A stretch of 64,000 bases of DNA from Mycobacterium dioxanotrophicus (GCF_002157835.1 NZ_CP020809.1:2666001-2730000); one strand, 5' to 3'. Numbered from the stretch's first letter, positions 6,966-17,604 are shown. Translations and numbers: made by a program. The notes: generated by a model not told the origin, from the sequence alone.

Positions 6966-9817
6966 GCCTTCGAGCGCTCTAGCGCTCGGGCCACCACGCC
7001 CTGCGCCGGACGTTGCCGCACCATCTGCGGCCACCAGAACCAGCGACCCATCAGCGCCGCGATGGACGGCGTCATGAACGACCGGATCACCAGGGTGTCG
7101 AACAACAGGCCCAACCCGATCGTCGAACCGACCTGCGCCACCACGGTCATCTCACTGACCACCATCGACATCATCGTGAATGCGAACACCAGGCCCGCCG
7201 CGGTGACCACCGACCCGCTGCCGCCCATGGCGCGGATGATGCCGGTGTTGATGCCGGCCGGTAACTCCTCCTTGAGCCGCGCGACGAGCAGCAGGTTGTA
7301 GTCGGCGCCGACGGCCAGCAGCACGATGACCGCCATCGCCATCACCATGAAGTGCAGTTCGATCCCGATCAGGTGCTGCCACACCAGCACGGACAACCCG
7401 AACGACGTGCCCAGCGAGACCAGCACCGTTCCCACGATCACGGCCGCGGCCACCAGGCTGCGGGTGATGAGCAGCATGATGATGAAGATCAGCGACAGCG
7501 CCGAGATGCCTGCGATGATCAGGTCGTAGTTGTTGCCTTCCTGCATGTCCTTGAAGGTCGCGGCGGTGCCGCCCAGGTAGATCTTGGACCCCTCGAACGG
7601 GGTGTTCTTCATGGCTTCCCTGGCCGCCAGCTTGATCCCGTCGATCAGCTTGATGCCGTCGGCCGTCAGCGGATCGCCCTCGTGGGAGATCATGAACCGC
7701 ACGGCTTTTCCGTCGGGCGAGATGAAGCTCTTCATGCCGCGCTTGAAGTCGCTGTTGTTGAACGTCTCCGGTGGCAGGTAGAAGGTGTCGTCGTTCTTGG
7801 AATCGTTGAACGCATCACCCATGGCGGATTGGCCGTCCTGCATGGCCGCCATCTGATCCTGCAGACCCTTCTGGGTCTGGTACATCGTGAGCATCATCGT
7901 CTTGGTGTGCTTCATGGTCTCGATCTGCGGCTGCATCATCGCCGCCATCTGCGGCATGAGCGCGTCGAGCCTGTCCATGTCGGGCAGCAACTCCTGAATC
8001 GCCGCCGTCATCGTGTCGACGCCGTCGAGCCCGTCGAACACCGACCGCATCGACCAGCACATCGGGATGTCGTAGCAGTGCGGTTCCCAGTACAGGTAGT
8101 TGCGCACCGGTCGCAGGAAGTCGTCGAAATCGGAGATGCTGTCCCGCAATTCGGCGACGTCGGTGACCATGTCGTGGGTCTTGCCGACCATGCTGTGGGT
8201 CGTCGCGCTCATCTCCTCCATGAGCGTGATCATCCGATCCATGATGTCGATGGTCGTCTGCATGTCGTCGGCCTGCAGCAGCATGTCGTCGGCGCGGTCG
8301 GTCAGATATTTGCGGTTCATGGTCTGCATGACCCCGCCCATGCTCATCTGGGCCGGAATCGTGCTGAACTTCAGCGGTTTGCCGTCCGGGCGCGTGATGG
8401 CCTGCACGCTGCCGATGCCGGGCACCTGGAAGATGGCCTTGGCGATCTTGTCGATCACCAGGAAGTCGGCCGAGTTGCGTACGTCATGGTCGGTTTCGAT
8501 GAGCAGCAACTCGGGGTTCATCTTGGCCGGCGAGAAGTGCCGTTCGGCCGCGGCGTATCCCGCGTTGGCGGGCAGATCGGCGGGCAGGTAGTTGCGGTCG
8601 TTGTAGTTGGTCCGGTAGCCGGGCAGCGTCAGCAGCCCGACCAGCGACAGCAGGATGGTGCCGAGCAGCACCGGTCCCGGCCAGCGCACGACGAAAGCGC
8701 CCAGGCGGCGCCAACCCCGGATCCGCATGGCGCGCCGGGGCTCGAGTGTGCGGCCGAACCGGCTCGTGACGGTGACCAGCGCAGGCCCAAGTGTGAGCGC
8801 GGCGACCACCGCGACCACCATGCCGACTGCCATCGGGATACCCAGCGACTGGAAATACGGCAAGCGGGTGAAATGCAGACAGAACGTCGCGCCCGCGATC
8901 GTCATACCCGAGCCAAGCACCACGTGCGCGGTGCCGTGGAACATCGTGTAGTAGGCCTGTTCTCGGTCCTCGCCGTTGCCGCGGGCCTCCTGATAGCGGC
9001 CGATGAGAAAGATCGCGTAGTCCGTGGCGGCGGCGATCGCCAGGGTCACCAAAAGCTGGGTGGCGAACGGCGTCAGCCCGATCAGATTGTGGTAGCCGAG
9101 GAACGCGACCACGCCGCGCGCCGCCGACAACTCCAGGACCACCATGACCAGCACGATGATCACGGTGATCACCGACCGGTAGACCAGGAGCAGCATCGTG
9201 ATGATCACCGCGAAGGTGACCATCTCGATCATCTGGACGCTGCGATCGGCGGAGATCTGCTGATCGGCGGCCAGGGCCGTCGGCCCGGTCACGAACACCT
9301 GCACCCCAGGAGGTGGGGACAGCCCTTTGACCAACTTCTGGACCGACTCCACCGACTCGTTGGCCAGCGTCTCACCCATGTTGCCGACGAGATAGACCTG
9401 TACGTAGGCGGCCCTGAGATCGTTGCTCTGGGCCCCGGCCTTGGTCAGCGGGTCGCCCCAGAAATCCTGGACGTGTTCGACATGCTTGGTGTCGGCCTTC
9501 AGCTTGGCGACCATGTCGTTGTAGAAGTAGTGCGCGTCGTCGCCGAGCGGCTTGTCGCCTTCGAGCACGATCATCGCGGAGCTGTCGGAGTGGAACTCGT
9601 CGAACACCACCCCGACGCGTTTCATCGCGATCACCGACGGAGCCTCGTCCGGACTCATCGACACCGAGCGCATCTGGGCGACGGCCTCGAGCTGCGGCAC
9701 GGTCATGTTGAGCACCACGACCAGGCCGATCCACCCGAGGATGATCGGGATGGCGAGTCGGCGAATCCAACGCGCGATCCCAGTGTGGGTCGTCGTGGAT
9801 TTGCTGGGCTCGGCCAT
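6962..9817 (-). CDS. MmpL-family RND lipid/siderophore transporter
   Basis: A 951-residue inner-membrane transporter of the MmpL4/MmpL5 size class. It has one N-terminal membrane helix (residues 22-42), a large periplasmic loop, a five-helix block around 200-370, a second long periplasmic loop rich in Met and Asp (about residues 430-740), and a C-terminal helix block. The proton-relay Asp-Tyr pairs are visible in [15 protein letters not shown] and [15 protein letters not shown]. MmpL proteins export lipids, glycopeptidolipids or siderophores using the proton gradient. The usual MmpS partner is not adjacent: downstream is the TetR gene and upstream the amidase gene. The cargo is therefore unknown. 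Confidence 0.9.
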   Translation of the reverse strand: MAEPSKSTTTHTGIARWIRRLAIPIILGWIGLVVVLNMTVPQLEAVAQMRSVSMSPDEAPSVIAMKRVGVVFDEFHSDSSAMIVLEGDKPLGDDAHYFYNDMVAKLKADTKHVEHVQDFWGDPLTKAGAQSNDLRAAYVQVYLVGNMGETLANESVESVQKLVKGLSPPPGVQVFVTGPTALAADQQISADRSVQMIEMVTFAVIITMLLLVYRSVITVIIVLVMVVLELSAARGVVAFLGYHNLIGLTPFATQLLVTLAIAAATDYAIFLIGRYQEARGNGEDREQAYYTMFHGTAHVVLGSGMTIAGATFCLHFTRLPYFQSLGIPMAVGMVVAVVAALTLGPALVTVTSRFGRTLEPRRAMRIRGWRRLGAFVVRWPGPVLLGTILLSLVGLLTLPGYRTNYNDRNYLPADLPANAGYAAAERHFSPAKMNPELLLIETDHDVRNSADFLVIDKIAKAIFQVPGIGSVQAITRPDGKPLKFSTIPAQMSMGGVMQTMNRKYLTDRADDMLLQADDMQTTIDIMDRMITLMEEMSATTHSMVGKTHDMVTDVAELRDSISDFDDFLRPVRNYLYWEPHCYDIPMCWSMRSVFDGLDGVDTMTAAIQELLPDMDRLDALMPQMAAMMQPQIETMKHTKTMMLTMYQTQKGLQDQMAAMQDGQSAMGDAFNDSKNDDTFYLPPETFNNSDFKRGMKSFISPDGKAVRFMISHEGDPLTADGIKLIDGIKLAAREAMKNTPFEGSKIYLGGTAATFKDMQEGNNYDLIIAGISALSLIFIIMLLITRSLVAAAVIVGTVLVSLGTSFGLSVLVWQHLIGIELHFMVMAMAVIVLLAVGADYNLLLVARLKEELPAGINTGIIRAMGGSGSVVTAAGLVFAFTMMSMVVSEMTVVAQVGSTIGLGLLFDTLVIRSFMTPSIAALMGRWFWWPQMVRQRPAQGVVARALERSKA

Positions 9818-9893
9818 CGGGAGAAACCTTGGTATCGGATGCGGGCAGGGCTGCGCCGACCCTATCCGGTTGAGCGGTCGTTTAGTGAGCCCC

Positions 9894-10913
9894 CTACGAG
9901 TAGGAGATCGCGCCGAGTGCCCGTGCGGCGCTGCGCAGCGCCGCGTGGATCCCGCCGTAGGCGGCCACCGGCGGCAACAGCCGCTTGTCGATCTTGGTCG
10001 CCGAGCTGTAGTTCACGTCGACGACATTGGCGATCGGCGCGAGCGCGATCTGCGTCAGAAGCTGGTAGGCGTCGAGCCGGTCGAGCCCGTAGAGCTCTCC
10101 GAGCCACGTGATCATCTCCACCTGGCCGGCCCGCCATGCCTCTTCCAGTGGGCGCCCGGAACCGATCGCCAGCAGATGGGTGTCGGTCTCCAGCCGCGGC
10201 CACGCCGGGCCGCCGCCACCTTTGATGAGGTCGACGATGGCCGTGATGTTCATGGCGCCCTCGACGGCGGTGCCGCATGCTTCGCCTTCGCCCTGGCGGT
10301 AGTGCCCGTCACCGAGAGAGAACAGCGCGCCTTCGACGTTGACCCTTAGATAACAGGTGGCGCCCGCGGTCATGTCCGGCGAGTCCATGTTGCCGCCGAA
10401 CGCGTCGGGCACCAGCGAACTGCGGACCTCCCGGCGCGCGGGGGCAACCCCGACGGTGCCCAGCATCGGATTGGCCGGCAACGTCACCTCGAAATCGCTG
10501 CCCCGCGCCGAGAAGCCGACTGTCCGTGCGGCCGAGTCGTATTCGTAGATCCAGGTGCGCTCCGGCAGCGGGTCCTGCAGGGTGGGGCTGACCGGGATGC
10601 TGGTCAGCCCGCCGAAGAACGGGATCAGCGTCGACGCACCCCAGCTGCGGGCCGGGGTGAGATCGACCAGATGGACCGCGAGGGTGTCACCGGGCTCGGC
10701 GCCCTCGATCCAGAACGGACCGGTCTGCGGATTGAGGTCCTCGGTGTCCAGCGCGACGGTGGCCACCGAGTCGAGGCTCGTGATGCGTCCGCCGAAGGCG
10801 TCCTCGGCCCACAGCGTCAACACGGTCCCTGGCTTGATCCGCATGACGGGTTCGGCGCCGCCGAAGGTGTAGTTCATCTGCTCGACGGTCGGCACGAACG
10901 TGATGTGGTCCAT
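9894..10913 (-). CDS. Acetamidase/formamidase-family amidohydrolase
   Basis: About 339 residues, of the FmdA_AmdA family, which hydrolyses formamide, acetamide or short amides to ammonia and the acid. Family hallmarks include [15 protein letters not shown] near residue 69, [27 protein letters not shown] near residue 200 and the late [19 protein letters not shown] stretch. I chose ATG 10913 (MDHITFVP); ATG 10922 and a GTG at 11000 are also in frame, and none has a strong ribosome site. It diverges from an fmdB-like gene and a second, longer paralogue at 11428, so the three form an amide-utilisation locus. This shorter type is the commoner acetamidase form. Confidence 0.85.
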   Translation of the reverse strand: MDHITFVPTVEQMNYTFGGAEPVMRIKPGTVLTLWAEDAFGGRITSLDSVATVALDTEDLNPQTGPFWIEGAEPGDTLAVHLVDLTPARSWGASTLIPFFGGLTSIPVSPTLQDPLPERTWIYEYDSAARTVGFSARGSDFEVTLPANPMLGTVGVAPARREVRSSLVPDAFGGNMDSPDMTAGATCYLRVNVEGALFSLGDGHYRQGEGEACGTAVEGAMNITAIVDLIKGGGGPAWPRLETDTHLLAIGSGRPLEEAWRAGQVEMITWLGELYGLDRLDAYQLLTQIALAPIANVVDVNYSSATKIDKRLLPPVAAYGGIHAALRSAARALGAISYS

Positions 10914-11132
10914 GACGGCCATCTTGGCGGATAAGTGGACACCCGGCACCTGAGTTTGAGCGCACTGCTGACATGTTGCGGCAATGGCGCTGGGCGACAA
11001 CGTCGCCGGGACCCACGCACCAAATCAGTTCCAGATGGAAATTTTTTTGTCAAAGTCTCGCCCGCACAGTGCCATCCGTGGGTAGGGTGGCTCATGACTC
11101 GATCGCAGTTCCGGAGATGGTGAGGAAAGCCG

Positions 11133-11417
11133 TTGGTTCTGTACGTGTTTCGATGCGACTCCGGTTGCGGTACCACCGAACGACGGTTTGCGATGAACGC
11201 GCGTCCCGACGTCATCGACTGCCCGAGCTGCAGCGGTGCGGCCCGCCGGATGATGTCGTCACCCAACCTCGGCCGTGCCGACAAGTCTGCGATGGCGTTG
11301 CAGGACGCGACGCGCGCCACCGCCGATCACCCTGCCGTCGTCAGCTCGCCCTCACCGTCGCTTCGGCGGCAGAAGGTCTCGCGCAACCCGCTTCACCAAA
11401 AATTGCCCCGCCCCTGA
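11133..11417 (+). CDS. fmdB: FmdB-family zinc-ribbon protein
   Basis: A 94-residue protein that begins at TTG 11133, with GAGGAAA just upstream. The N-terminal half is the FmdB zinc ribbon: VLYVFRCDSGCGTTERRF followed by DCPSCSGAARRMMS. FmdB was named as a putative regulator of the formamidase operon in Methylophilus, and the biochemical role of the domain is still unsettled. The first cysteine pair is spaced C-x3-C rather than the usual C-x2-C (CDSGC), which is slightly unusual. The C-terminal part is low-complexity and basic. It lies 10 bases before the formamidase gene on the same strand. Confidence 0.8.
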   Translation: MVLYVFRCDSGCGTTERRFAMNARPDVIDCPSCSGAARRMMSSPNLGRADKSAMALQDATRATADHPAVVSSPSPSLRRQKVSRNPLHQKLPRP

Positions 11418-11427
11418 AGGAGGATCA

Positions 11428-12684
11428 ATGCCCGAAGTTGTGTTCCCGCTCGATTCGACCAAGAAGTTCACCGATCAGGAGAAGCTGGGGCACAACCGGT
11501 GGCACCCGGACATTCCGGCCGCAGTCACGGTCAAGAAGGGTGACTCGTTCCGCGTGCACTGTCGTGAGTGGTTCGACGGCGCGATCGTCAACGACGACTC
11601 CGCCGACGACATCCTCAACGCGCCGTTGACGACGGTGCACGTGCTGTCCGGCCCGATCGCGGTCGAAGGAGCCAAGCCGGGTGACCTGCTGATCGTCGAC
11701 ATCCTCGACGTGGGACCCATCCCGCAGGAGGATTCCGGCCCGCTGGCAGGCCAGGGGTGGGGCTACACCGGGATCTTCCCCAAGCTCAACGGTGGCGGTT
11801 TTCTCACCGACCAGTTCCCCGACGCCTACAAGGCCATCTGGGATTTCTCCGGGCAGAAGGCCACCTCGCGCCACGTGCCCCACGTCGAGTTCACCGGCAT
11901 CGTGCACCCCGGGCTGATGGGTACCGCGCCGTCGACCGGCCTGCTGGCGAAGTGGAACACCCGCGAGGCCGCGCTGATCGCCACCGACCCCGACCGGGTC
12001 CCGCCGCTGGCGCTGCCGCCCGAGCCGCGGGACGCGATCCTCGGCGGTCTCACCGGCGACGCCTTTAGCAAGGCCGCCGCCGAGGCCGCCCGCACCGCCC
12101 CGCCGCGGGAGAACGGCGGCAACCAGGACATCAAGAACCTCACCAAGGGCAGCCGGGTCTTCTATCCCGTATACGTCGACGGAGCCAACCTGTCGGTCGG
12201 CGATCTGCACTTCTCCCAGGGCGACGGCGAGATCACCTTCTGCGGCGCCATCGAGATGGGCGGCTTCATCGACCTGCGGGTCGACGTGATCCCCGGCGGC
12301 ATGGAGACCTACGGCGTGGGAGAGAACGCCATATTCATGCCCGGCAACACCGATCCGCAGTACTCCGAGTGGCTGGCGTTCTCCGGCACCTCGGTCACCC
12401 TCGACGGAGAGCAGCGCTACCTGGATTCGCACCTGTCCTATCAGCGCGCCTGCTTGCACGCCATCGACTATCTGTCGAAGTTCGGCTACAGCCCTGAGCA
12501 GGCCTATCTGTTGCTGGGTGCCGCACCGATCGAGGGTCGGCTCTCGGGCGTGGTGGACATCCCGAATGCCTGTGCGACGGTATATATCCCGACGGCCATC
12601 TTCGACTTCCCGGTGACGCCGTCGGCATCCGGGCCCGTCACGATCGACCCGGGCATCGGGGCGCCGCACTCGTCGTTCAACTGA
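11428..12684 (+). CDS. fmdA: Formamidase
   Basis: A 418-residue formamidase of the Methylophilus FmdA type: formamide plus water gives formate and ammonia. The start ATG 11428 has a strong GAAGGAGGATCA site, and the N-terminus MPEVVFPLD matches the family. Recognisable segments are VHVLSGPIAVEGAKPGDLL, GFLTDQFPDAYKAIWDF, the HPGLMG-centred loop, LSVGDLHFSQGDGEITFCGAIEM and VVDIPNACATVYIP. The length fits this longer subfamily, whereas the divergent paralogue at 9894-10913 is shorter. It is probably cotranscribed with the FmdB gene and gives the cell a nitrogen source. Confidence 0.92.
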   Translation: MPEVVFPLDSTKKFTDQEKLGHNRWHPDIPAAVTVKKGDSFRVHCREWFDGAIVNDDSADDILNAPLTTVHVLSGPIAVEGAKPGDLLIVDILDVGPIPQEDSGPLAGQGWGYTGIFPKLNGGGFLTDQFPDAYKAIWDFSGQKATSRHVPHVEFTGIVHPGLMGTAPSTGLLAKWNTREAALIATDPDRVPPLALPPEPRDAILGGLTGDAFSKAAAEAARTAPPRENGGNQDIKNLTKGSRVFYPVYVDGANLSVGDLHFSQGDGEITFCGAIEMGGFIDLRVDVIPGGMETYGVGENAIFMPGNTDPQYSEWLAFSGTSVTLDGEQRYLDSHLSYQRACLHAIDYLSKFGYSPEQAYLLLGAAPIEGRLSGVVDIPNACATVYIPTAIFDFPVTPSASGPVTIDPGIGAPHSSFN

Positions 12685-12861
12685 CGACCTCCGGCTATCC
12701 TCGTTCCCGAGACCACCGCGTCCCGCCCGGGCTCGGTGAAACCGCGTCGCGCGACCGCTCCGCCTGGATGCCGCGACGCCTGGTGCACCGGCGCGACCTG
12801 ACCGGTCGTGTGCCTGGATGGTGGTCACAGACCGTGTCCAGGCGGCCGAAAGGATCGTGGA

Positions 12862-14448
12862 ATGGCATCCCCCCACGACGCCCCGCGCGTCGGCACCCGG
12901 TTCGGGCCGTATGAACTGAGGTCGCTGATAGGCGTCGGGGGGATGGGGGAGGTCTACCGCGCCTACGACACGGTCAAGGACCGGATGGTCGCCGTGAAAC
13001 TGCTTCGCACCGAGGTGGCCGCCGACCGGAGTTATCAGGCGCGGTTCCGACGCGAGTCGCGCGCGGCCGCGCGGCTGCAGGAACCCCACGTGATCCCCGT
13101 GCACGACTTCGGTGACATCGACGGTGTCCTCTTCATCGACATGCGGCTGGTGGAGGGTGCCAGCGTCAAGGAAGTGCTGAGGAACAACGGTCCGCTCGAT
13201 CCCGCGCGGACCGTGTCGATCGTCACACAGGTGGCGTCGGCCCTGGACGCCGCGCACACCGACGGTCTGGTGCACCGCGACATCAAACCCGAGAACGTCC
13301 TTCTCACCGGCGACGATTTCGCGTACCTGGTGGACTTCGGCATCGCCCACATCGGCGGTGAGGCGACCGTGACGATGACGGGCGTGCTGATCGGGTCCAG
13401 TGCCTACATGGCGCCGGAGCGGTTCTCGGGCGCCACCGTCGGGCCACCTGCCGACATCTACGCGCTGACCTGCCTGCTCTTTGAATGCCTGATCGGTCGC
13501 CCGCCGTTCGAGACCGGTGATCTCCGCCAGCTCATGAGCGCCCACATGTTCTCCGCTCCGCCGCGGCCGAGCATCATGCGCCGCGGCATACCGCGGGCAT
13601 TCGACGACGTCATCGCCCGCGGCATGGCCAAGGATCCGACCCACCGGTACGCATCGGCCGGAGAGCTGGCCAGAGCAGCCCGCGATGCGCTGTCGGGGAC
13701 GCCGGCCGTCGCTCCGCCACCGCCGCCGGTTCCGGAACCGATAGTCGCTCCCCGCCCCACCCCGCCGCCGAGCACGCGCGAGTTCTCGTCGGTCTACCCG
13801 ACGCCCACCGCGAGCGGTGAGGCGCCGTATCCGCCGCCACCCCCGGTACACGCGCCTGCCGCCCCGGTCCGGCGGCGGCGCTGGACACCCGGGCAGGTGC
13901 GGTTGGTGATCGCGACGGTGCTGCTGCTCGGTGTTGCCGGGATCCTGGCGGCGATCTTGGCGCTCAGCGGAAACGACCGCGGTTCGACGACGCCCAAGAC
14001 GCCCTTGGCGGTGCCGCCCTCGGCGACGAGTACGACTGCACCCGGCGACTCGACGAGCGAGTCGACGACGGACTCGACCACCACGACAACGACGACGACA
14101 TCCACATCGCGAGCGGCGGCCGCGCCTGTCTCCGGTGCCGACGCCCAGGGCTTCGTCGGCCACACCGCCCGCTGCGACTCGGGCAGCACGGCGGCGGCGA
14201 TGATCAAGACGGCATCGTCCATCGCGGTGATCTGCCAGAGCGGGCCGGACACCTACTACTACCGCGGCGAACGGCTCAGCGACGGTGCCCATCTGGAGAT
14301 CGCGCAGGCTCAACGTTCCGGCGACGGGTTCAACGCCACCAACCCCGCCGACGGCGCCCAGTACGAGATCCGCCCCGACAGCCTCACCATCATCAGCAAC
14401 GGCCACGTCGATTCCGAGGAGGCGGCGCAGCAGTACTCGGCGGGTTAG
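12862..14448 (+). CDS. Membrane-anchored Ser/Thr protein kinase (PknF/PknE-like)
   Basis: A 528-residue Hanks-type kinase. The start ATG 12862 has AAAGGAT upstream. The P-loop IGVGGMGEVY is at residues 23-32, the ATP lysine is Lys46 (VAVKLL), the catalytic loop HRDIKPEN begins at His138 with Asp140, and DFG is at 159-161, so all catalytic residues are present. An activation loop with TMTGV and APE follows. After a Pro-rich juxtamembrane linker there is one membrane helix at about 345-368 and a Thr-rich stalk, then a small extracellular sensor domain with two cysteines (RCDSG and VICQSG). That layout matches mycobacterial PknE/PknF-like receptors. It is convergent with the cyclase gene. The signal and substrates are unknown. 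Confidence 0.9.
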   Translation: MASPHDAPRVGTRFGPYELRSLIGVGGMGEVYRAYDTVKDRMVAVKLLRTEVAADRSYQARFRRESRAAARLQEPHVIPVHDFGDIDGVLFIDMRLVEGASVKEVLRNNGPLDPARTVSIVTQVASALDAAHTDGLVHRDIKPENVLLTGDDFAYLVDFGIAHIGGEATVTMTGVLIGSSAYMAPERFSGATVGPPADIYALTCLLFECLIGRPPFETGDLRQLMSAHMFSAPPRPSIMRRGIPRAFDDVIARGMAKDPTHRYASAGELARAARDALSGTPAVAPPPPPVPEPIVAPRPTPPPSTREFSSVYPTPTASGEAPYPPPPPVHAPAAPVRRRRWTPGQVRLVIATVLLLGVAGILAAILALSGNDRGSTTPKTPLAVPPSATSTTAPGDSTSESTTDSTTTTTTTTSTSRAAAAPVSGADAQGFVGHTARCDSGSTAAAMIKTASSIAVICQSGPDTYYYRGERLSDGAHLEIAQAQRSGDGFNATNPADGAQYEIRPDSLTIISNGHVDSEEAAQQYSAG

Positions 14449-14460
14449 CCGCCGCGGGCC

Positions 14461-15969
14461 TCACGCAGGCGCGTAGATCTGCACCGGAGTGGTCTTGCCC
14501 TTGAGTGTCAGACCCGGACGTTCGGCGAACGCGACACGGTGGTCGGTCAGGAGCTCCAGGGTGTCGGCCGTGAGCAGGACAGCGTCGCCGGTTTGCCGGG
14601 TGGCTGCCTCCACCCGGGCCGCCACGTTGACCGTGTCGCCGATGACCGAGAACTCGAAACGTCCGGCGCCGCCGACATTTCCGGCCACCACCGGACCCGA
14701 GTTGAGCCCGACGCCCACCGACAGCCTGCCGCCGAACTCGACATGCACGGCGTCGGCGATCTGCAGGGCGGCCGCGAGCGCCTCGTCGGCGTGCCGAGCC
14801 CGGTGCCGGGGCGCGCCGAACACCGCCATCAGACCGTCACCGGCGTACTTGTCGACGTGCCCGTGGTGTTGATGCACGAGCGGGACGATCCGCTCGAACA
14901 GGCGGTTGAGCGTGGCGACCACGTCGGCGGGCGGCAGCTGCTCGGCGAATGTGGTGAAACCGCGGACGTCGACGAACATCAGGGTGACGTCGACCTCCTG
15001 GCCCTGCAGCGGGCCGCCCGCGCACAGGATGTGTTCGGCCACATCCCGATCCACATACGTGCCGAACGCGGCCCGAATGCGTTCGCGTTCAGCCAAACCC
15101 GCTGCCATGGTGTTGAAACCGGCTTGCAGTCGGCCGATTTCGCTCGCGTCGTCGACCTCCACGCGAGCGTCGAAGTCCCCGTTCTGGACTCGCGCCAACG
15201 CGTGGCGCAGCGCACGCACCCGTTCGGCCACCGAACGCACCGCCACCAGAATCGCGAAGAGCCCCACCACGAATGCCACCGCGACGAGCACCAGGATGGC
15301 CGCGATGGTGCGCTGCGTGCGGTAGTCGGTGTCGGCGAGATACCCGAGCGCCAACATCGCCACGCCGAGCAGCGGCACACCCGTGGCCAGGGTCCAGGCC
15401 ATGGTGAGCCTGCGCTGGATGGTCGGTCCGACGCGGCGTTCGGGCCCACCGCCGCTCAGCGCGCGGGCCGAGACTGGCCGCATGACGCGTTCGGAGATCA
15501 GGTACCACACTGCGCTGGTGGACATTCCGCCCAAAGTCACCACGCAGAAGATGTAGAGGGCCGTCGACACTGCGTCGGGAACGGCCAGTGAACCGAAGAC
15601 CACCGCTCCGACACCCCACACGATGACCGACATCCGCACCGCCTCGCCGGGTGCACCCAGGGTCATCCGCTGTTCGGCGGCGGTCGGGAGTCGGTTTTCC
15701 CGCAGCCATGCGGTGCTTGCGGCGAACCGCTGCCGCCGCACCCGCAACATCACCGGGATCGCGACGACGAGGAACACGACGAGCGCGGTGCCGCCGCGAA
15801 TGAGCAACCGTTCGGTGGCCACCGGACTCAGCACGATCGGGGCGGCGAACGCCAGGAATGCCCCGACGGTCACGCCACCGGCGATGCTGACGGCGGCCGC
15901 GCCCCACACCCATCGTCTGAACGTGGTGCAGCGGAGGGCCTCACCGGCGTCCGCAGCGATCACGTCCAT
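14461..15969 (-). CDS. Membrane HAMP-class III adenylate/guanylate cyclase
   Basis: A 502-residue protein with about six membrane helices (residues 18-240), a HAMP linker (about 240-295) and a C-terminal class III nucleotide cyclase domain. This is the layout of the mycobacterial Rv1318c-Rv1320c/Rv3645 group, which makes cAMP. Metal-binding aspartates appear in MFVDVRGFTTF and YAGDGLMAVFG, and the transition-state segment is VIGDTVNVAARVE. It is convergent with the kinase gene, with 12 bases between the two stops. The membrane part probably senses lipids or envelope state, but no ligand can be read from the sequence. The start ATG 15969 gives a typical length. Confidence 0.9.
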   Translation of the reverse strand: MDVIAADAGEALRCTTFRRWVWGAAAVSIAGGVTVGAFLAFAAPIVLSPVATERLLIRGGTALVVFLVVAIPVMLRVRRQRFAASTAWLRENRLPTAAEQRMTLGAPGEAVRMSVIVWGVGAVVFGSLAVPDAVSTALYIFCVVTLGGMSTSAVWYLISERVMRPVSARALSGGGPERRVGPTIQRRLTMAWTLATGVPLLGVAMLALGYLADTDYRTQRTIAAILVLVAVAFVVGLFAILVAVRSVAERVRALRHALARVQNGDFDARVEVDDASEIGRLQAGFNTMAAGLAERERIRAAFGTYVDRDVAEHILCAGGPLQGQEVDVTLMFVDVRGFTTFAEQLPPADVVATLNRLFERIVPLVHQHHGHVDKYAGDGLMAVFGAPRHRARHADEALAAALQIADAVHVEFGGRLSVGVGLNSGPVVAGNVGGAGRFEFSVIGDTVNVAARVEAATRQTGDAVLLTADTLELLTDHRVAFAERPGLTLKGKTTPVQIYAPA

Positions 15970-16195
15970 ACCGAAAGCCTGCTGACACCGCCGGGGGCCG
16001 ACTAGCGTAGTGCGCTACTCGATCGCTGCAAAGCCCCGATTCGGGCTGGTGTCGGCCGTTCGGACGATTTCGCGGAAATTTTGCTTCTAACCGGGTTATC
16101 CCGGCTGACCGGGCATGCTAGCTTTTGCCAAGTTTGAGGTTTCGTGCGCATCTGCGGGGCGGTGTCGTACGCGTGACGAGGGGCGGAGGGCCTTC

Positions 16196-17524
16196 ATGTC
16201 CGGTAGGCATCGCAAGCTGTCGCGTGCGCGATCCGCGAGCAGGCGCTGGGCACCCGGGCTGACCGCGGCCGCGGTCAGCGTCACGGGGCTGTCGACCGCG
16301 GTGGTGACGGGAACGACGACGACGTTCGCGGCGCCCGCCGTGGCCCTGGCGGCGGCGATCACCCCGGCGAACTCGACGGCGCAGATCTTCGCCGGATCCA
16401 CCTATTACGGCACGGACTACGCGAAGTCCAATCCGCCGCAGCAGGTGGTCCCGTTTTTCCTAGGGCCGCAAGGCGTTGTCGACGCGATCGACCAGAACAG
16501 CGCCGATGAGAACCTGGTGGTGGTGTCGTCGGGCTGGGGTGCCGGGCAGACCGGCCTCGCGCTGGCCCAGATGGAAGCGAACCATGACCCGGCGCTGAAC
16601 AACGTCAAACTGGTCATCCTGGACAACAACACCAACCGTGCCGGTGGCGGATTCTGGACCACCTATTGGATGTTCGCGCCGTTATTGGCGACCTCAGCGG
16701 CGCCGGAACCCAGCGATCTGTCCATCCCGGTGATCGACACCGCCTACGAGTACAACATCAATTCCGATGCCCCGACCTACCCGCTGAACCTTGTCGCCGA
16801 CGCGAATTCGTTGGCGGCCTACGCCTACGGATATGGCGCGCAGTCGAGTGCGAAGCTGCCGGATGATCCGGCCAACTTGAAACCTGGCTATCACTACATC
16901 GTGAATCCGGACGGCACGTATACCGAGATTCCGCTGTCCGATACCAACGTCACCTACGTGACCTTCACGACCGACCGGCTTCCACTGGTGCGGCCGCTGC
17001 TGCTGGTGCCGGGCGGCAACATCGTGGCCGACGCCGTCGAACCGGCACTCACCGACATCGTCAACGCGGGCTACCAGGACAACCAGCCCATCCCGACCGA
17101 TCCCACCAAGACCCGCCCCGTCGGCCTGTTGCCGCCGGCATCCGACCTGACCGCGACCCTCGGCGCGCTGCCCGGCGATGTGCAGGCCGGGGTGACGAAG
17201 GCCGCGGCCACCGCCGGCCAGGACATCTCCACACCGACCACCCTGGTGACCGGGCCGCTCGACGAGGCTGGCAGCACCGCCAAGATCGTCACAGGCAACC
17301 TGCCCACATCGTCGTTGTCGTCGACCGCCGTGCCCGGATTGTCCGGTCCGTCCCCGTTGACCTCGGGCAACAAGGTGGTGCCCAATCCGGTGAAGTCGCT
17401 GAAGTCGACCGCTGGGTCCAACCCCGTGCAGAAGGTGGCGGGCAGCCTCAATTCGACGGTGAGTGGTGTGACCAAGGGTGTGCAGGACGCTGTGAAGAAG
17501 GTCGTGTCCGGCGCCAAACCGTGA
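16196..17524 (+). CDS. Exported PE-PPE-domain (alpha/beta hydrolase-like) protein
   Basis: A 442-residue protein. The start ATG 16196 has GGCGGAGGG 5 bases upstream; an in-frame ATG at 16115 has no such site. The N-terminus is basic and then hydrophobic (residues 20-55), a signal sequence without a PE or PPE domain in front. Residues about 65-280 match the PE-PPE hydrolase domain. Where active members carry GxSxS/G, this one has VVSSGWGAG, so the expected nucleophile serine looks replaced by glycine. The C-terminal 150 residues are low-complexity Ser/Thr/Val with no clear fold. Its partner genes are unclear; it stands alone between the cyclase and a histidine kinase. Loss of catalysis is inference. 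Confidence 0.75.
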   Translation: MSGRHRKLSRARSASRRWAPGLTAAAVSVTGLSTAVVTGTTTTFAAPAVALAAAITPANSTAQIFAGSTYYGTDYAKSNPPQQVVPFFLGPQGVVDAIDQNSADENLVVVSSGWGAGQTGLALAQMEANHDPALNNVKLVILDNNTNRAGGGFWTTYWMFAPLLATSAAPEPSDLSIPVIDTAYEYNINSDAPTYPLNLVADANSLAAYAYGYGAQSSAKLPDDPANLKPGYHYIVNPDGTYTEIPLSDTNVTYVTFTTDRLPLVRPLLLVPGGNIVADAVEPALTDIVNAGYQDNQPIPTDPTKTRPVGLLPPASDLTATLGALPGDVQAGVTKAAATAGQDISTPTTLVTGPLDEAGSTAKIVTGNLPTSSLSSTAVPGLSGPSPLTSGNKVVPNPVKSLKSTAGSNPVQKVAGSLNSTVSGVTKGVQDAVKKVVSGAKP

Positions 17525-17566
17525 CCGTGACCGGCTGAGCAGCAACGGCGACATCGGTTGCCGCCC

Positions 17567-17572
17567 TATACT
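17567..17572 (+). promoter_or_regulatory. Candidate -10 element TATACT for the histidine kinase gene
   Basis: TATACT lies 32 bases before ATG 17605, in the 80-base spacer after the PE-PPE gene. No good -35 is seen at the right distance. A start point near 17579 would leave a 25-base leader that holds the GGAG ribosome site. Confidence 0.45.
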
Positions 17573-17604
17573 TTGTCCACGCATTTGCGGGGACAGGAGC
17601 CCTC

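Noticed and set aside
7352..10111. A 919-codon open frame on the plus strand
   Set aside because: It runs antisense to the MmpL gene, is rich in His, Arg and Asp as expected from GC-rich complement, and has no domain. The MmpL frame on the other strand is clearly real.
11425..14406. A 993-codon open frame on the minus strand
   Set aside because: It is antisense to both the formamidase and the kinase genes and codes Arg/Gly/Asp-rich sequence with no domain, so it is a GC-content artefact.
16003..16020. Inverted repeat TAGCG-N5-CGCTA between the cyclase and PE-PPE genes
   Set aside because: Arms are only five bases and neither gene has an adjacent regulator, so it is not distinguished from chance.
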